Counted from the first letter of the stretch, positions 36,090 to 45,547 are shown. The stretch: 64,000 bases of DNA from DATKUK01 sp035530655 (GCA_035530655.1 DATKUK010000074.1:1-64000), one strand, 5' to 3'. Translations and numbers: made by a program. Notes: generated by a model not told the origin, from the letters alone.

Positions 36090-37265
36090 CTACGCAATCC
36101 CGAGCAGCAGCTCATTCAGCCGCTGGTCCAGCGCCTCGTAGGGCAGGCGACGTTGGTTGGCCAGCTTGTTCGGGTCCAGCCGAAGCGAGCGGATCCGCTT
36201 GACGGCCGCGGGCGAGTACTTGGCGTACAGACCATCGAGCGATGCGTCGCCCTCGCAGACCTCCGCCAGCATCTGCTTGAGCTGCCGATCGGCGTTGACC
36301 ACGGCCACGCGCTCTTCCAGCATCTTGTACAGCCGCATGTTCCGCTCGACGAACGCCCACACCCCCTCCATGTCCTCGCTGCGGTAGGCGTGCGCATCGA
36401 ACGCCTTGGGGCCCTTGAACCGGTAATCGGTCAGCAGCTTGACCAGGAAGAACGCCTCCTTCAGGCTCACCGACCCGAAGGCCAGATCCTGATCGTAGCG
36501 CAGCGGCTTCTGATCGTTCAGGTGCAGCTCGACGAGCTTGCCCGCCTCCAACGCCTGGGCGTACTCGTGATACGGGTTCAGGCCCGCCATCTTGATGTGC
36601 GCGACCTCGGGGTTCACGCCGGTCCGCTTGGCCACCGGCGGATCGAGCGTCTCGATGAACGCCAGCGCGTTGCCCACCGTGGGGAAAAACGTGTCGCCTC
36701 GCGGCTCGTTCGGCTTGGGTTCGATGCTGAGGGTCATGCCATAGCGATTGCGGCGGGCATAATGGCCAAGGAAGTTGAGGGCCTCGCGAAACCGCTTCAG
36801 CGCCTCGACCGGGTCCTTGCTCAGATCGACCTCCGCCCCTTCGCGCCCGCCCCAGAAGACGAACGTCTGGGCGCCCAACTCGGCGGCCATGTCCATCGTT
36901 CGCATCACCTTCTGCACGGCGTACGCCCGAACCTGCGGATCGTTGCTGGTGAACGCCCCGTCCTTGAACACCGGATGGTAGAACAGATTGGTCGTGCCGG
37001 TCGCGCAGCAGATGCCCGTCTGGTCCATGGCCCGGCGGACGTCGCGCATCACCTTGCGTACCTGGGCGGCTGTGGCGCCGATCGGCACCAGATCGTTGTC
37101 GTGGAACTCAAAGCCCCATACCCCCCGCTCGGCCAGCCCACGAATCGCCCGCACACCGCTGACAGCCCGGCGGGTCGCGTCGCCGAACGGGTCGCGACCG
37201 ATGTTCATCACACACCAGAGGCCGAATGCAAACTTGTCCCTGGGCGACGGCTGATAGGCTGACAT
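36090..37265 (-). CDS. xylA: Xylose isomerase (actinobacterial type)
   Basis: 391 residues, the length of the short, Streptomyces-like class. Key residues align one position later than in those enzymes: His55 and Asp58 (FEFHDND), Trp139-Gly-Gly, Glu182 and Lys184 (SIEPKPNEPRGD). It interconverts D-xylose and D-xylulose (also glucose/fructose) with two divalent metals. The open frame reaches 37403, but GGGAGG lies 7 nt before ATG 37265. Convergent with the YeeE pair. Confidence 0.95.
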   Translation of the reverse strand: MSAYQPSPRDKFAFGLWCVMNIGRDPFGDATRRAVSGVRAIRGLAERGVWGFEFHDNDLVPIGATAAQVRKVMRDVRRAMDQTGICCATGTTNLFYHPVFKDGAFTSNDPQVRAYAVQKVMRTMDMAAELGAQTFVFWGGREGAEVDLSKDPVEALKRFREALNFLGHYARRNRYGMTLSIEPKPNEPRGDTFFPTVGNALAFIETLDPPVAKRTGVNPEVAHIKMAGLNPYHEYAQALEAGKLVELHLNDQKPLRYDQDLAFGSVSLKEAFFLVKLLTDYRFKGPKAFDAHAYRSEDMEGVWAFVERNMRLYKMLEERVAVVNADRQLKQMLAEVCEGDASLDGLYAKYSPAAVKRIRSLRLDPNKLANQRRLPYEALDQRLNELLLGIA

Positions 37266-37414
37266 CACGACTCCTCCCTTGCTGACCTGATCGTCCCTTG
37301 ATTGACCCATCCGATCGGCCCGCATTATAGTGCTTTGGTGCTGCGGCTCCCATGCGAAAATGCAGGTGAGCGGCGCGGGCAAATGGGTTGTCCGCAACTG
37401 CACGGGGTAAACAG

Positions 37415-37945
37415 ATGACCAAAAGCGATGTCGCCTACACGGACTACTTCCCCGCCGTCAACAAGGTGCTGACCAGCCGCGGGCTTCTACTGGCCTGCAC
37501 CGACCAGGAAGGCAAGACCAACGCCATGACCATCGGATGGGGAGCGATCGGCTCGATCTGGGGCCTGCCGCTCTGGATGGTGCTGGTCCGCCCGTCGCGT
37601 TACACCTACGGCCTGATCGAGCGGGCTGGTGACTTCACGGTCAATGTCCCCCCACCGCAACTGGAGAAAGCCTGCGCCTTTTGCGGCAGCGAGTCGGGTC
37701 GCGACCACGACAAGCTCGCCGAGGTGGGAGTGACCACCACAGCCGGCCGATCCGTCCGATCCCATGTGCTTAACGAGTGCGTGATCAACTACGAGTGTCG
37801 CGTGGTCCACAAAAACGATGTGCTGCCGGGCGAGCTGGCTCAGCCGATCGCCCGGGCCGCCTACAGCTCGGGCGACTACCACCGCGTCTATTACGGCCAG
37901 ATCCTTGCCGTCTACGCCGACCCCGACGCCGCGGCAAAACTCTAG
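37415..37945 (+). CDS. Flavin reductase-like FMN-binding protein
   Basis: 176 residues of split-barrel flavin-binding fold: LLACTDQEGKTNAMTIGWGAIGS and LVRPSRYTYGLIERAGDFTVNVP are the FMN-contact strands of the DIM6/NTAB family. It could be an FMN reductase or a component of another redox enzyme; the partner is not evident. ATG 37415 begins the conserved part; a weak upstream start at 37388 exists. Confidence 0.88.
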   Translation: MTKSDVAYTDYFPAVNKVLTSRGLLLACTDQEGKTNAMTIGWGAIGSIWGLPLWMVLVRPSRYTYGLIERAGDFTVNVPPPQLEKACAFCGSESGRDHDKLAEVGVTTTAGRSVRSHVLNECVINYECRVVHKNDVLPGELAQPIARAAYSSGDYHRVYYGQILAVYADPDAAAKL

Positions 37946-37951
37946 GCCCGA

Positions 37952-37968
37952 CCCGCATCCCTTGCGGG
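37952..37968. terminator. Short hairpin between convergent genes
   Basis: CCCGCA and TGCGGG form a 6-bp stem between the flavin reductase and rplU 3' ends. No U-tract; weak candidate. Confidence 0.25.
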
Positions 37969-38022
37969 GGCACCCGGACAAGACATCAATAGGGGACATA
38001 CCCACCGCCCGGCGGCGGCAGA

Positions 38023-38337
38023 CTAGACCTGGATGTCGCTGACCGTGACCCGCAGGTACCGCTGGCGGTGGCCAATCTTGACCCGATAGCCCTTCCGGCG
38101 GCGGAATTTGATCACGTCGAGCTTGCGGCCCTTCACCTCGCCGGCAAGCTGAGCCACCACCTTGGCCCCCTCAACCACCGGGGTGCCCACCTTGGCCTGG
38201 TCGGTCCCGCCGACCATCAGCACGCGGTCGAACTCGATCGTCTGCTGCCCCTGCTCGACCGGGCGCAGATCCACCTCGATGGCGTCGCCCTGCTGGACCT
38301 TATACTGTCTGCCGCTATCTTCGATGATCGCATACAT
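38023..38337 (-). CDS. rplU: 50S ribosomal protein L21
   Basis: 104 residues, full length. Starts MYAIIEDSGRQYKV and contains the conserved KFRRRKGYRVKIGHRQ near the C-terminus, which binds 23S rRNA. In most bacteria rpmA (L27) follows directly; here only 77 bp separate rplU from a convergent gene, so L27 must be elsewhere. Confidence 0.97.
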   Translation of the reverse strand: MYAIIEDSGRQYKVQQGDAIEVDLRPVEQGQQTIEFDRVLMVGGTDQAKVGTPVVEGAKVVAQLAGEVKGRKLDVIKFRRRKGYRVKIGHRQRYLRVTVSDIQV

Positions 38338-38523
38338 CTCGGTTGCTCCTGCTACGAAACGCGAGACAATAGCCTACGTGGACCAACAATGCAAGGCCCC
38401 CTGTTTTTCCAGTTACCCATTTTAACGGAGACGATGCCCGTTCACCTGTCAGAATCGACCCCCCAGGTCAAAACGACCCCCTCCACCCGTCCTGTCGATG
38501 ACGAGCGACGCATCTCTCGCCAT
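38338..38523. other. Intergenic region between rplU and the beta-helix gene terminator
   Basis: No gene seen. It must hold the rplU promoter on the minus strand. Confidence 0.4.
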
Positions 38524-38571
38524 CTTTGCGCGTCGCAGCGCAAAGAGAGGGCCGTCCGCTATGGACGGCCC
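38524..38571 (-). terminator. Double hairpin terminator of the beta-helix/TSP3 gene
   Basis: On the minus strand GGGCCGTCC pairs with GGACGGCCC (38549-38571, 5-nt loop) and is followed by CTCTCTTT. A second perfect 8-bp hairpin, CTTTGCGC/GCGCAAAG (38524-38545), follows directly. It lies 35 bp after the stop at 38606. Confidence 0.7.
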
Positions 38572-38605
38572 TTTCAATCGCTCGCGAATCCGTTAACAGG
38601 TCACA

Positions 38606-40600
38606 CTACCGACGGCGCCGCACACCTCTGTATCCGGCGAATCGACTCAGTAGCAGCATCCCGACTGCAAGTCCCAGTGGCGCCACCGGTCCAGATGCAC
38701 CGCAGCATCCGGCCGGGCAGCCGCTGGCATCCACCGCAGCTCCCGCCGGCGTGTTCGGACACGCGTCCTCGTCGTTGGGCACGCCGTCGCCGTCGTCGTC
38801 CAGCACCTGCGGCGTGACGGGACAACCGTCGACAACCCCATCATCGTCGGAGTCGATCGCACAGCCGTCCGCGTCGATGTTGGTCGCACAAGACGGCGTG
38901 TCGGGACAATCATCGGCGTCATTCGGTACGCCGTCGCCATCGTCGTCGTCGGTCGAACAGCCGGCGGCGTCGACCGGATCACCCGCAGCCGTGTCCAGGC
39001 AAGCGTCGCACGCATCGCCCACCTCGTCGCCGTCGGTGTCCTGCTGGTCGGCGTTGGAAATATCGGGGCAGTTGTCCGCCTCGTCGATCACCCCGTCACC
39101 GTCATCGTCCTGGCGCTCGTAGGCGCCCATGTCGACCGTGCCGTGAGAGATCCGCGGGTTGCCGTCCAGATCGGTGGTCAGCCCGGGCGGGACGGCTGCG
39201 TTGTCGCCCGCATCGATGCACGGCGAGCCGTCAGCCAGCCGCAGGTTGTCGTCGTCCGTCCCGAACGTGTCGTCGGAGCCGTCGGCGTCGGCAAAGAGTG
39301 GATCGTCGTCCAGGCAGCCGCTCCCGAACCACGGCTGGGCGGTGCCGCCCTGTACGTCGCTGAAGGTCACCGTGGGCACGCTGTTGGGGTCATCGTTGTA
39401 GATCTCGTTGGGCGTGTCGTTCCAGAGGATGCAGTTGCTCACCGTCGGGCTGCTGTTGCTATCGTTGGCCATCCCGCCGCCGTTGAAGCGGCTGGTGTTC
39501 CCGCTGAACGTGCACTGGGTCACCGTGGGGCTGCTGTTGTAGTGGTTGTACATCCCGCCCCCCCAGTCCGCGCCCGTGTTCCCGCTGAACGTGCACTGGG
39601 TCACCGTGGGACTACTGCCCACGTTGTACATCCCGCCGCCGGACTCGATCGCCGAATTGCCGCTGAACGCGCAGTCGGTCACCGTCGGGCTGCTGCCGTT
39701 TTTGTTGTACATCCCGCCGCCGCCGCCGCGCGGCGCGTCGTTCGTGCTGAACGAGCAGTCGGTCACCGTCGGGCTGCTTCCATCGTTGTACACCCCGCCG
39801 CCGCGGTCGGCCGAGTTCCCGCTGAACGTGCAGTGGGTCACCGTCGGGCTGCTGTCTTCGTTGCCCATCCCGCCGCCCCACTCCTCCGCCGTATTGCCGC
39901 TGAACGTGCAGTCGGTCACCGTGGGGCTGCTGTTGTCCCAGTTGTACATGCCGCCGCTGTTGCCGAAGGCGGCCGTGTTCCCGCTGAAGGTGCAGTGGGT
40001 CACCGTCGGGCTGCTGGCGGAGTTGAACATCCCGCCGCCGCCGTCCGCCGTGTTGCCGCTGAACGTGCAGTGGGTCACCGTGGGGCTGCTGGCCCAGTTG
40101 TCCATCCCCCCGCCGAAGCCGTCCGCTGTGTTGCCGCTGAACGTGCACTGCGTCACCGTGGGGCTGCTGCTGTACCAGTTGCACATCCCGCCGCCGTAGA
40201 GGTACCCACCGAAAACGGTACCGATCCCCCCGGTGATGGTGAAGCCCTCCAGCACCGTATCCGCGCCCTCGCCGCTGACACACATAACCACGCTGGCGCT
40301 CAGGCCTGTTGCGTCGATGGTCGTCACCGCCGCGCCGCCGCTGCTGCGCACGGTGATGACCTTGCCCCCAAGGTCGATCGCCTCATTGTACTCACCATCC
40401 AGCACCAGCACCGTGTCGCCGTTGACCGCGGCGGTGATACCCTCCTGGATGGTGCAGAACGGGTCGCCCATTGTCCCCGACCCCGACCCGGGGCAGTTGT
40501 CGTCCACATACCAGGTGGTCTGGGCGTATGCGTCGCCCGCCGCGGCCAGCACGCCGATCAGCAGAACCACAAGTACCCGATGGGAAAGCACACCAGACAT
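38606..40600 (-). CDS. Beta-helix repeat surface protein with thrombospondin type 3 repeats and C-terminal anchor
   Basis: 664 residues, complete. Signal peptide SGVLSHRVLVVLLIGVLAAAGDAYA. One parallel beta-helix (about 40-480) of CTFSGNTA/GGGMYN repeats, then Ca-binding TSP3-like repeats (DDDGDGVIDEADNCPD, DTDGDEVGDACDAC; about 497-630). The end is CCGASGPVAPLGLAVGMLLL, a basic tail following: a tripartite sorting or anchoring signal. The beta-helix closely matches the first-domain repeats of the gene at 583-4020. GGAGGAACATGTC precedes ATG 40600. Probably an exported, surface-anchored adhesin-like or polysaccharide-binding protein. Confidence 0.9.
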   Translation of the reverse strand: MSGVLSHRVLVVLLIGVLAAAGDAYAQTTWYVDDNCPGSGSGTMGDPFCTIQEGITAAVNGDTVLVLDGEYNEAIDLGGKVITVRSSGGAAVTTIDATGLSASVVMCVSGEGADTVLEGFTITGGIGTVFGGYLYGGGMCNWYSSSPTVTQCTFSGNTADGFGGGMDNWASSPTVTHCTFSGNTADGGGGMFNSASSPTVTHCTFSGNTAAFGNSGGMYNWDNSSPTVTDCTFSGNTAEEWGGGMGNEDSSPTVTHCTFSGNSADRGGGVYNDGSSPTVTDCSFSTNDAPRGGGGGMYNKNGSSPTVTDCAFSGNSAIESGGGMYNVGSSPTVTQCTFSGNTGADWGGGMYNHYNSSPTVTQCTFSGNTSRFNGGGMANDSNSSPTVSNCILWNDTPNEIYNDDPNSVPTVTFSDVQGGTAQPWFGSGCLDDDPLFADADGSDDTFGTDDDNLRLADGSPCIDAGDNAAVPPGLTTDLDGNPRISHGTVDMGAYERQDDDGDGVIDEADNCPDISNADQQDTDGDEVGDACDACLDTAAGDPVDAAGCSTDDDDGDGVPNDADDCPDTPSCATNIDADGCAIDSDDDGVVDGCPVTPQVLDDDGDGVPNDEDACPNTPAGAAVDASGCPAGCCGASGPVAPLGLAVGMLLLSRFAGYRGVRRRR
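39430..40200 (-). repeat. In-frame tandem repeats of the beta-helix
   Basis: Same ~60-70-nt coding unit as in the gene at 583-4020, with CCGCTGAACGTGCA and CATCCCGCCGCC on the plus strand. High identity between paralogues suggests recombination or recent duplication. Confidence 0.85.
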
Positions 40601-40874
40601 GACATGTTCCTCCGTCTCCGCCGGGCACGAACTAAAGCCCGGGAAAGGTGAAATACTCCACACTGATGGGCGGTGTCGGTGAAGTGCGGCGGTCACCGGC
40701 CCGAAGCGGCATGCAGACACTCAGCCTGCCGCGCTACCTCTGGCCGTCGCGCCCGCCGAAATCGTCCGTCAGCGGACAAGCTGACTGTATTGTACAGAAT
40801 CCGGTGCCGGACAGGAAGGACCACGCCCAACCTGCCCTTGGATAGCTAGGAGCTGAGCGGACCGCCCCCAGAAC

Positions 40875-41033
40875 GCCCGCAGACGGCCACAATTGGCCGC
40901 TGAGACGGGCTGCCGGACTGACCCGCCTAAGGGGGGGACGGCCGGGTGCGTGGTTCCGCTAGAGTCCCGCGACGATGGGGCGGTGGTAGGGTCCCACAGA
41001 CCAGTCGGGCACGATTAAGAATTCCGATACCGA
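40875..41033 (-). repeat. Dispersed repeat family R1, copy 4
   Basis: Starts GCCCGCAGACGGCC, then CAATTGGCCGCTGAG, diverged middle, AGAGTCCCGCG, GGGGCGGTGGTAGGG, TCCCACAGACCAGTC and ends near ATTCCGATA. It sits 275 bp 5' of the beta-helix/TSP3 gene and 23 bp after the PEP-CTERM gene. The 40601-40874 stretch before it shows no gene. Confidence 0.75.
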
Positions 41034-41055
41034 TAGGCGCAGCACTTGGCAGGAC

Positions 41056-41667
41056 CTACGGACGGTGCTTCTGCCGCCTCAGCGCCACCACACCACCAAG
41101 GGCGAGCAGGCAGAGCGTGGCCGGTTCCGGCACGGTGTAGACTCGCACGGTTAAGCTGCCCAAGTTGTCGTGGTAACAGTCCGGGCCGAACGGCGTATGG
41201 TCAGCAATCATGAAAGAGACGGGCGCGCCTTCGCCGAGCCATTCATACCTGTACACGTGGTCGGGATTGAACGTGTGGGCGGGCCAGTTCACGCCGTCGG
41301 ACGAGCCCAGCCAGTGTACTGCCGCCCCGTTAATGATAAGGTCGTGAAGGTCGCGCTCATATGTGCCACCCTCGTTGGGTGACAGTTCGTACCAGAGCCA
41401 CACGCCGGGGTCCGGCCAGTTGTGATGGGCAAACTCGGCGTCCGTCTGGCAGCGCCCCTGCGGGTCGTAGTAGACGTTGTGGTTCCACGTTCCACTGGCC
41501 TCGAACAGGTAGGGTTGCCCTGTTGCCAGCGCCTGTGAATCGACTGGCCAAGCCCCAAGGGAACTGACTTCGAGCGTTTCGACCAAGACGGGGTACTCTA
41601 CACCCAGAGCTGTCTCGCCACACACCAAAGCCAACAACACCACCCACAGCAAAGCTACGCGCGTCAT
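41056..41667 (-). CDS. PEP-CTERM sorting domain protein
   Basis: 203 residues. A signal peptide (TRVALLWVVLLALVCGETALG), a ~150-residue beta-rich ectodomain of unknown family with several Trp/Tyr and Asp, and a C-terminal VPEPATLCLLALGGVVALRR, the PEP-CTERM motif plus helix plus basic tail cleaved by exosortase in bacteria that have one. No exosortase or glycosyltransferase lies in this window. AAGGGGATTGCC precedes ATG 41667. Confidence 0.88.
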   Translation of the reverse strand: MTRVALLWVVLLALVCGETALGVEYPVLVETLEVSSLGAWPVDSQALATGQPYLFEASGTWNHNVYYDPQGRCQTDAEFAHHNWPDPGVWLWYELSPNEGGTYERDLHDLIINGAAVHWLGSSDGVNWPAHTFNPDHVYRYEWLGEGAPVSFMIADHTPFGPDCYHDNLGSLTVRVYTVPEPATLCLLALGGVVALRRQKHRP

Positions 41668-41935
41668 GGCAATCCCCTTTTCAACTATGACTGGACCAAT
41701 CAGAATTCCAGAAGACACCCCAGTAACCGACACGCATCACGGCTTCGCCGGGCAGGACCGTAAGACCGAGGCGACACCCGACTCGGCCGCCCCGAACATC
41801 ACGCAAGCCGTCTGCCACGTGCTGGCAGCAGCCAGCGCGTAGGGCAGGCTCCGCATCCCGATCGTACTGAATGTCCTGTGCAGACAACAAGCTCGACACC
41901 CGCTGAGATTCGTCCCAGACGGCACCCGTTGCAAT
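41668..41935. other. Intergenic region
   Basis: No gene recognised between the PEP-CTERM gene and the OLD-family gene. Confidence 0.4.
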
Positions 41936-43717
41936 TCATACCTCATTAGCGACGGCAGCAACGGCGTCGACGATCCGTCTTAGTTCCTCAGGGAGTTCAC
42001 GTTCCTCCTCAAGCATCTTGTGCCCTACTAGATGTCCGAATTTTACTTTGAAATACTCGAACCGAGCACCGGGTCCCTTCTTCTCGTACAAGACCCGCTG
42101 GAATTCACCGCCTCGATCCCTCCTTGGATCGATGTCCTCGACTCGAACGGCCTCACCTGGGAAATTCTCGTTTATCACAGCAACTGCTACATCTAGCGGC
42201 ACACATGCTTCGAAGGATCCCTCGCTGAGTACGAATACACCCCGCAGACATGGTAGGGGTCCACCTTGTCCATAGCGATCGAGTTCCTCTTTCGTCTGCT
42301 CGGCATTCTTGTCGAGCACCACGAACGCCGGGATGTCGTAGCGATTCAGTACCAGGAGCAGACTCTTGATCTTCTGGAAATCCGATCCCTCAGCAGAGAT
42401 TATAGAAATCCCGAGCGCCCGAGCATCATGTCCTGCCATACGGAAGAAGTGTGGATATGCGTGTAGCTCGGTGTCTCCCTCGACAATTATGGCGCAGTTG
42501 CCGCCCCCACTCAAAAGCGCGTCGCTTATTCGGATGCCCAGGATCTGACGCAGCGCCGCCAAGTCCTCCGTTTGGAAAGACCGTGCTAACGTGTTACCTC
42601 TTGCCGTGCGGGTGAGCACGACGTTGTCCTCAAGTCGACCAAGGTCGACGAAGATGCTGGAGTGCGTCGTGCAAATCACCTGTGCAGTTCTTGCAAGATG
42701 CTGAAGCGCCCACAGCATCTCGCGCTGCCCCCGTGGGTGCAAGCTGTTCTCTGGCTCCTCGATCCCCAGAATGAAATCCTTGGCGCCGTACTGCGCGAGG
42801 AGGCGAAACATCCCAAGGATCAAGTTGTTACGGACTCCCGCTCCGCGGTTCGCGATCGGGATATTCTGAGCACGCTCATCGTCCATATCGAAATCAAAAA
42901 CAACACCTTGAATGAGATCCAACTCAACGCCATGCCGAAGGGTGACGGAGCGATTGTTAAGCTGTTCCTGCAGCAGCTCCTGGAGATCTATAACGCGCTT
43001 TGCGACACCATCTTTCAGGTGCCCCTGTATTTCCTGAAGAGAAGCGGTGGCGTCGTCCCCGGTGAGGATGTCCCGTAACAACGGCCGGAAGAGCTGTCCT
43101 AGCAGGGACTTCTCTGTCATCCGTAGATTGGCCTCAATCCCTCGGTCAACCGGGACGAGCACGAAATCGGGAAGCAAGCGCGCAAAGTCCGCTTCACTCA
43201 GTTTCACCCAAGACTCTTCGTAGTCCTCACCAGCGACGTTCTGATCCGCCCACCGCTGGAGGAGGTCTTGCGCGTCTGCCTTAAGCGGCCTCTCATTCGC
43301 CTGTATAGCACCGACCGCTCCCAGCGTGGCTCTAAGGTCGCCAACCGCCTGACCCCTGATGTTCTGAAATCGCTCATCGCGCGGTACGCGTGATTTCACT
43401 TCTGCAACTCGAGGTTGATTATAGCTGTAGGACGCACGCACCTGCATATGGCTATTGGGATCCACGTAAAGTGCCTGCTCTGGCGAAGCGTCATCACACA
43501 GAAAGGTGCCCTGCATCACGACGGGAACATCGGTGTTGTGCATGAAAAAATCCGCGGCCTCGGTGAGACGTTTCTCCTCGAAAAGAGTCCTGATCGCGAG
43601 CATGCAGGAGGTTTTGCCTACATCGTTTTCCCCAATGATGACCGTCATCGGAGCGAACGCCATTTCCATCTCCTCCAGCGCTCGGAAATTCTCTACTCGA
43701 AGCCCGATGAGTCTCAT
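41936..43717 (-). CDS. OLD-family ATP-dependent endonuclease (AAA ATPase + TOPRIM)
   Basis: 593 residues. Walker A GENDVGKTS (29-37), the ABC-like signature region, Walker B-like FILGIEEPENSLHP (about 310-325), TTHSS sensor, then a TOPRIM nuclease: CAIIVEGDTELHAYP (catalytic Glu near 412), IISAEGSDFQKI and FVVLDKN. This is the architecture of OLD nucleases, including P2 OLD and GajA of Gabija. No GajB-like UvrD helicase or reverse transcriptase is next to it, so it would be a stand-alone class. GC is lower than in neighbours. It is preceded by the R2 repeat. Confidence 0.88.
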   Translation of the reverse strand: MRLIGLRVENFRALEEMEMAFAPMTVIIGENDVGKTSCMLAIRTLFEEKRLTEAADFFMHNTDVPVVMQGTFLCDDASPEQALYVDPNSHMQVRASYSYNQPRVAEVKSRVPRDERFQNIRGQAVGDLRATLGAVGAIQANERPLKADAQDLLQRWADQNVAGEDYEESWVKLSEADFARLLPDFVLVPVDRGIEANLRMTEKSLLGQLFRPLLRDILTGDDATASLQEIQGHLKDGVAKRVIDLQELLQEQLNNRSVTLRHGVELDLIQGVVFDFDMDDERAQNIPIANRGAGVRNNLILGMFRLLAQYGAKDFILGIEEPENSLHPRGQREMLWALQHLARTAQVICTTHSSIFVDLGRLEDNVVLTRTARGNTLARSFQTEDLAALRQILGIRISDALLSGGGNCAIIVEGDTELHAYPHFFRMAGHDARALGISIISAEGSDFQKIKSLLLVLNRYDIPAFVVLDKNAEQTKEELDRYGQGGPLPCLRGVFVLSEGSFEACVPLDVAVAVINENFPGEAVRVEDIDPRRDRGGEFQRVLYEKKGPGARFEYFKVKFGHLVGHKMLEEERELPEELRRIVDAVAAVANEV

Positions 43718-43815
43718 GATTGCACCTCCCGCCCCGATAAGACGACGATTCTGAGTGTCTACCGCATCATGCGGTCACAGACAAAAAAAGGCAGGCGCGT
43801 CCGTGCGTCGCCACG

Positions 43816-43977
43816 GACATCCCCAAGAAAGACGGCCGACGGCCGGAAGTGGCCGGCCAGCCGAGGGACGGAATCTACCACCGGAGCGGTCGGGATGCAA
43901 GGGGGTGTCGGGAAATGACAGACGGGCTTTGCGGAGCGGGGGCGGCGGGTATAATGGCGGCTGCGGACAAAGAGCCG
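43816..43977 (-). repeat. Dispersed repeat family R2, copy B
   Basis: Same 160-bp element as 15032-15192, in the same orientation. It begins 98 bp 5' of the OLD-family gene. In minus orientation TTGCAT and TAGATT are spaced by 17 nt, a possible weak promoter toward the gene; on the plus strand TATAAT is conserved in both copies. Confidence 0.8.
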
Positions 43978-43999
43978 CATCTCAGGCGACCGGCACCCG

Positions 44000-44470
44000 C
44001 TACACCGGCTCGGGGCCGCTCATATCGTATATCCACCCGTCGCCGTCGCGCCGGTAGTCGAGCACCTCACCGGGCGAGAAGAACAGGGCTATCTCCTTGT
44101 CGGCCGCCTCGGGCGAATCGCTGCCGTGAACCAGATTGAGCCGCCTCGAAAGACCCAGATCGCCGCGAATCGTGCCCGGCTCGGCGTCATAGCCGAACGT
44201 CGTCCCCATCATCCGCCGGACCACGTCCACCGCCCCGGCCCCCTCCAGCACCATGACCACCACCGGGGCGCTGGTGATGTAGTCGATCAGCGGCGGATAG
44301 AAGTCCTTGCCGCGATGCACCCCGTAATGTCGCTCGGCCAGTTCCCGGGAGATCTGCATCATCTTCATCGCGGTCAGCTTCAGGCCCTTGGCCTCAAACC
44401 GCCCGACGATCTCTCCCACCAAACCACGCTGCACGGCATCCGGCTTGAGGATCACCAGAGATTTCTGCAT
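44000..44470 (-). CDS. ndk: Nucleoside diphosphate kinase
   Basis: 156 residues. Balances NTP pools by transferring phosphate through a His. Family start LVILKPDAVQRGLVGEIV, active-site NLVHGSDSPEAADKEIALFF (phosphohistidine in VHGSDS). Slightly longer C-terminus than the 140-150 usual residues. ATG 44470 starts the conserved protein. Confidence 0.95.
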   Translation of the reverse strand: MQKSLVILKPDAVQRGLVGEIVGRFEAKGLKLTAMKMMQISRELAERHYGVHRGKDFYPPLIDYITSAPVVVMVLEGAGAVDVVRRMMGTTFGYDAEPGTIRGDLGLSRRLNLVHGSDSPEAADKEIALFFSPGEVLDYRRDGDGWIYDMSGPEPV

Positions 44471-44548
44471 GGTTGGGCCACCTGCTTGTCTAGGTAAACC
44501 GTGCTTCGGACCGCCCAAGCGGAAAGTCGGGCAAGGCCCGGCCGGGTG

Positions 44549-45547
44549 CTAAGCTCCGCGAAGAGCCTGACAGACGGCGTCGAGGTTCGCCTCGGGCACG
44601 AGCTGCGGACCGTAGGTGCAGCCCGGACTGACCATGATGGGCCGGTCGCCCGCCTGACGCAGCGCATCGCGCGCCTGGTCGACGCACTGCTCGGGCGTAC
44701 CCGTGGCCAGCGTGCCGAGATTGTCCAAGCCCCCGCAGATGGCCGGGGCGACCCGATCGCGCGCATACGCGATGCTCGGCCCGGCGCTGCGGTCGGCCCA
44801 GTTGATCACGTCGAACGGATAGGCCGCAAACGCCTCGAAATTCCGCGCCTTCCCGCACACGTGCAACATGTTGAACGTTCCCGCGCCCAGGGCCTCGTAG
44901 ATGATCTTGTCAGCCGGGCGCACCAGCTCGTCATACGTCTCCGGCCCGTTGGCCCGGGTGTCCACCCAGTCGTCGCGGACCGACAGAAACACCCCATCGG
45001 CACCAGCCTCGATGCACCGCCGGCAGAAACTCGCCAGCGACCGGGCGATTGTCAGAAGCGCCTCGCCCACCGCCTTGCGGTCCTGCTCCAACAGGGCGGT
45101 CATGTTCTGATCGCGAGAATCGCTGCCTGCTTCCATCTTGGGCGGGCCATGCGTGATGGGCGCCTCTTGCGTCAAGTTCCGCAGCGTAGCCCAGGCGTTG
45201 AAGACCGTCGTCGTGGTCAGCACCTCACCTGCCAGGCGATCGCGCAGATTCGACAGCAGTTCAAGCTGTCGGGCGAACGGCTCTTCCTCACCCGTCTGCT
45301 CGGTCAGCTTCGCCAGATCTCCAGCCGAGCCGATGGACTTACCGCCGGGCCGCGGATACCCGTTGTCGTTCATCACCTTCAGGAAATCCAGATCGAACCG
45401 TTCGAGGTGACGCAGATGGGCGTCGACCGCGGGCGGACCATACACCTCATCGGCGGTGAAGTGATACCAGAAGCTGATCGGAGGCCGATCCGGCTGTTGC
45501 CGACTCAGCACCGCACGCACGCGTTGAACCTTGGTCATGGCACTCAT
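44549..45547 (-). CDS. Uroporphyrinogen decarboxylase (UroD)-family protein
   Basis: About 332 residues. Barrel features of the family: PPISFWYHF near the start, DFLKVMNDNGYP, NMLHVCGKARNFEAFAAYPFDVINWADRSAG and a C-terminal MVSPGCTYGPQLVPEANLDAV. HVCGK and the PGC near the end resemble Zn-dependent corrinoid methyltransferase relatives (MtaA/CmuA-like) more than HemE. Substrate unknown. Start ambiguous between 45547 and 45538. It stands alone. Confidence 0.82.
   Translation of the reverse strand: MSAMTKVQRVRAVLSRQQPDRPPISFWYHFTADEVYGPPAVDAHLRHLERFDLDFLKVMNDNGYPRPGGKSIGSAGDLAKLTEQTGEEEPFARQLELLSNLRDRLAGEVLTTTTVFNAWATLRNLTQEAPITHGPPKMEAGSDSRDQNMTALLEQDRKAVGEALLTIARSLASFCRRCIEAGADGVFLSVRDDWVDTRANGPETYDELVRPADKIIYEALGAGTFNMLHVCGKARNFEAFAAYPFDVINWADRSAGPSIAYARDRVAPAICGGLDNLGTLATGTPEQCVDQARDALRQAGDRPIMVSPGCTYGPQLVPEANLDAVCQALRGA

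Noticed and set aside
41936..43717. Complete Gabija system
   Set aside because: No UvrD-like GajB on either side: neighbours are a PEP-CTERM gene and ndk.
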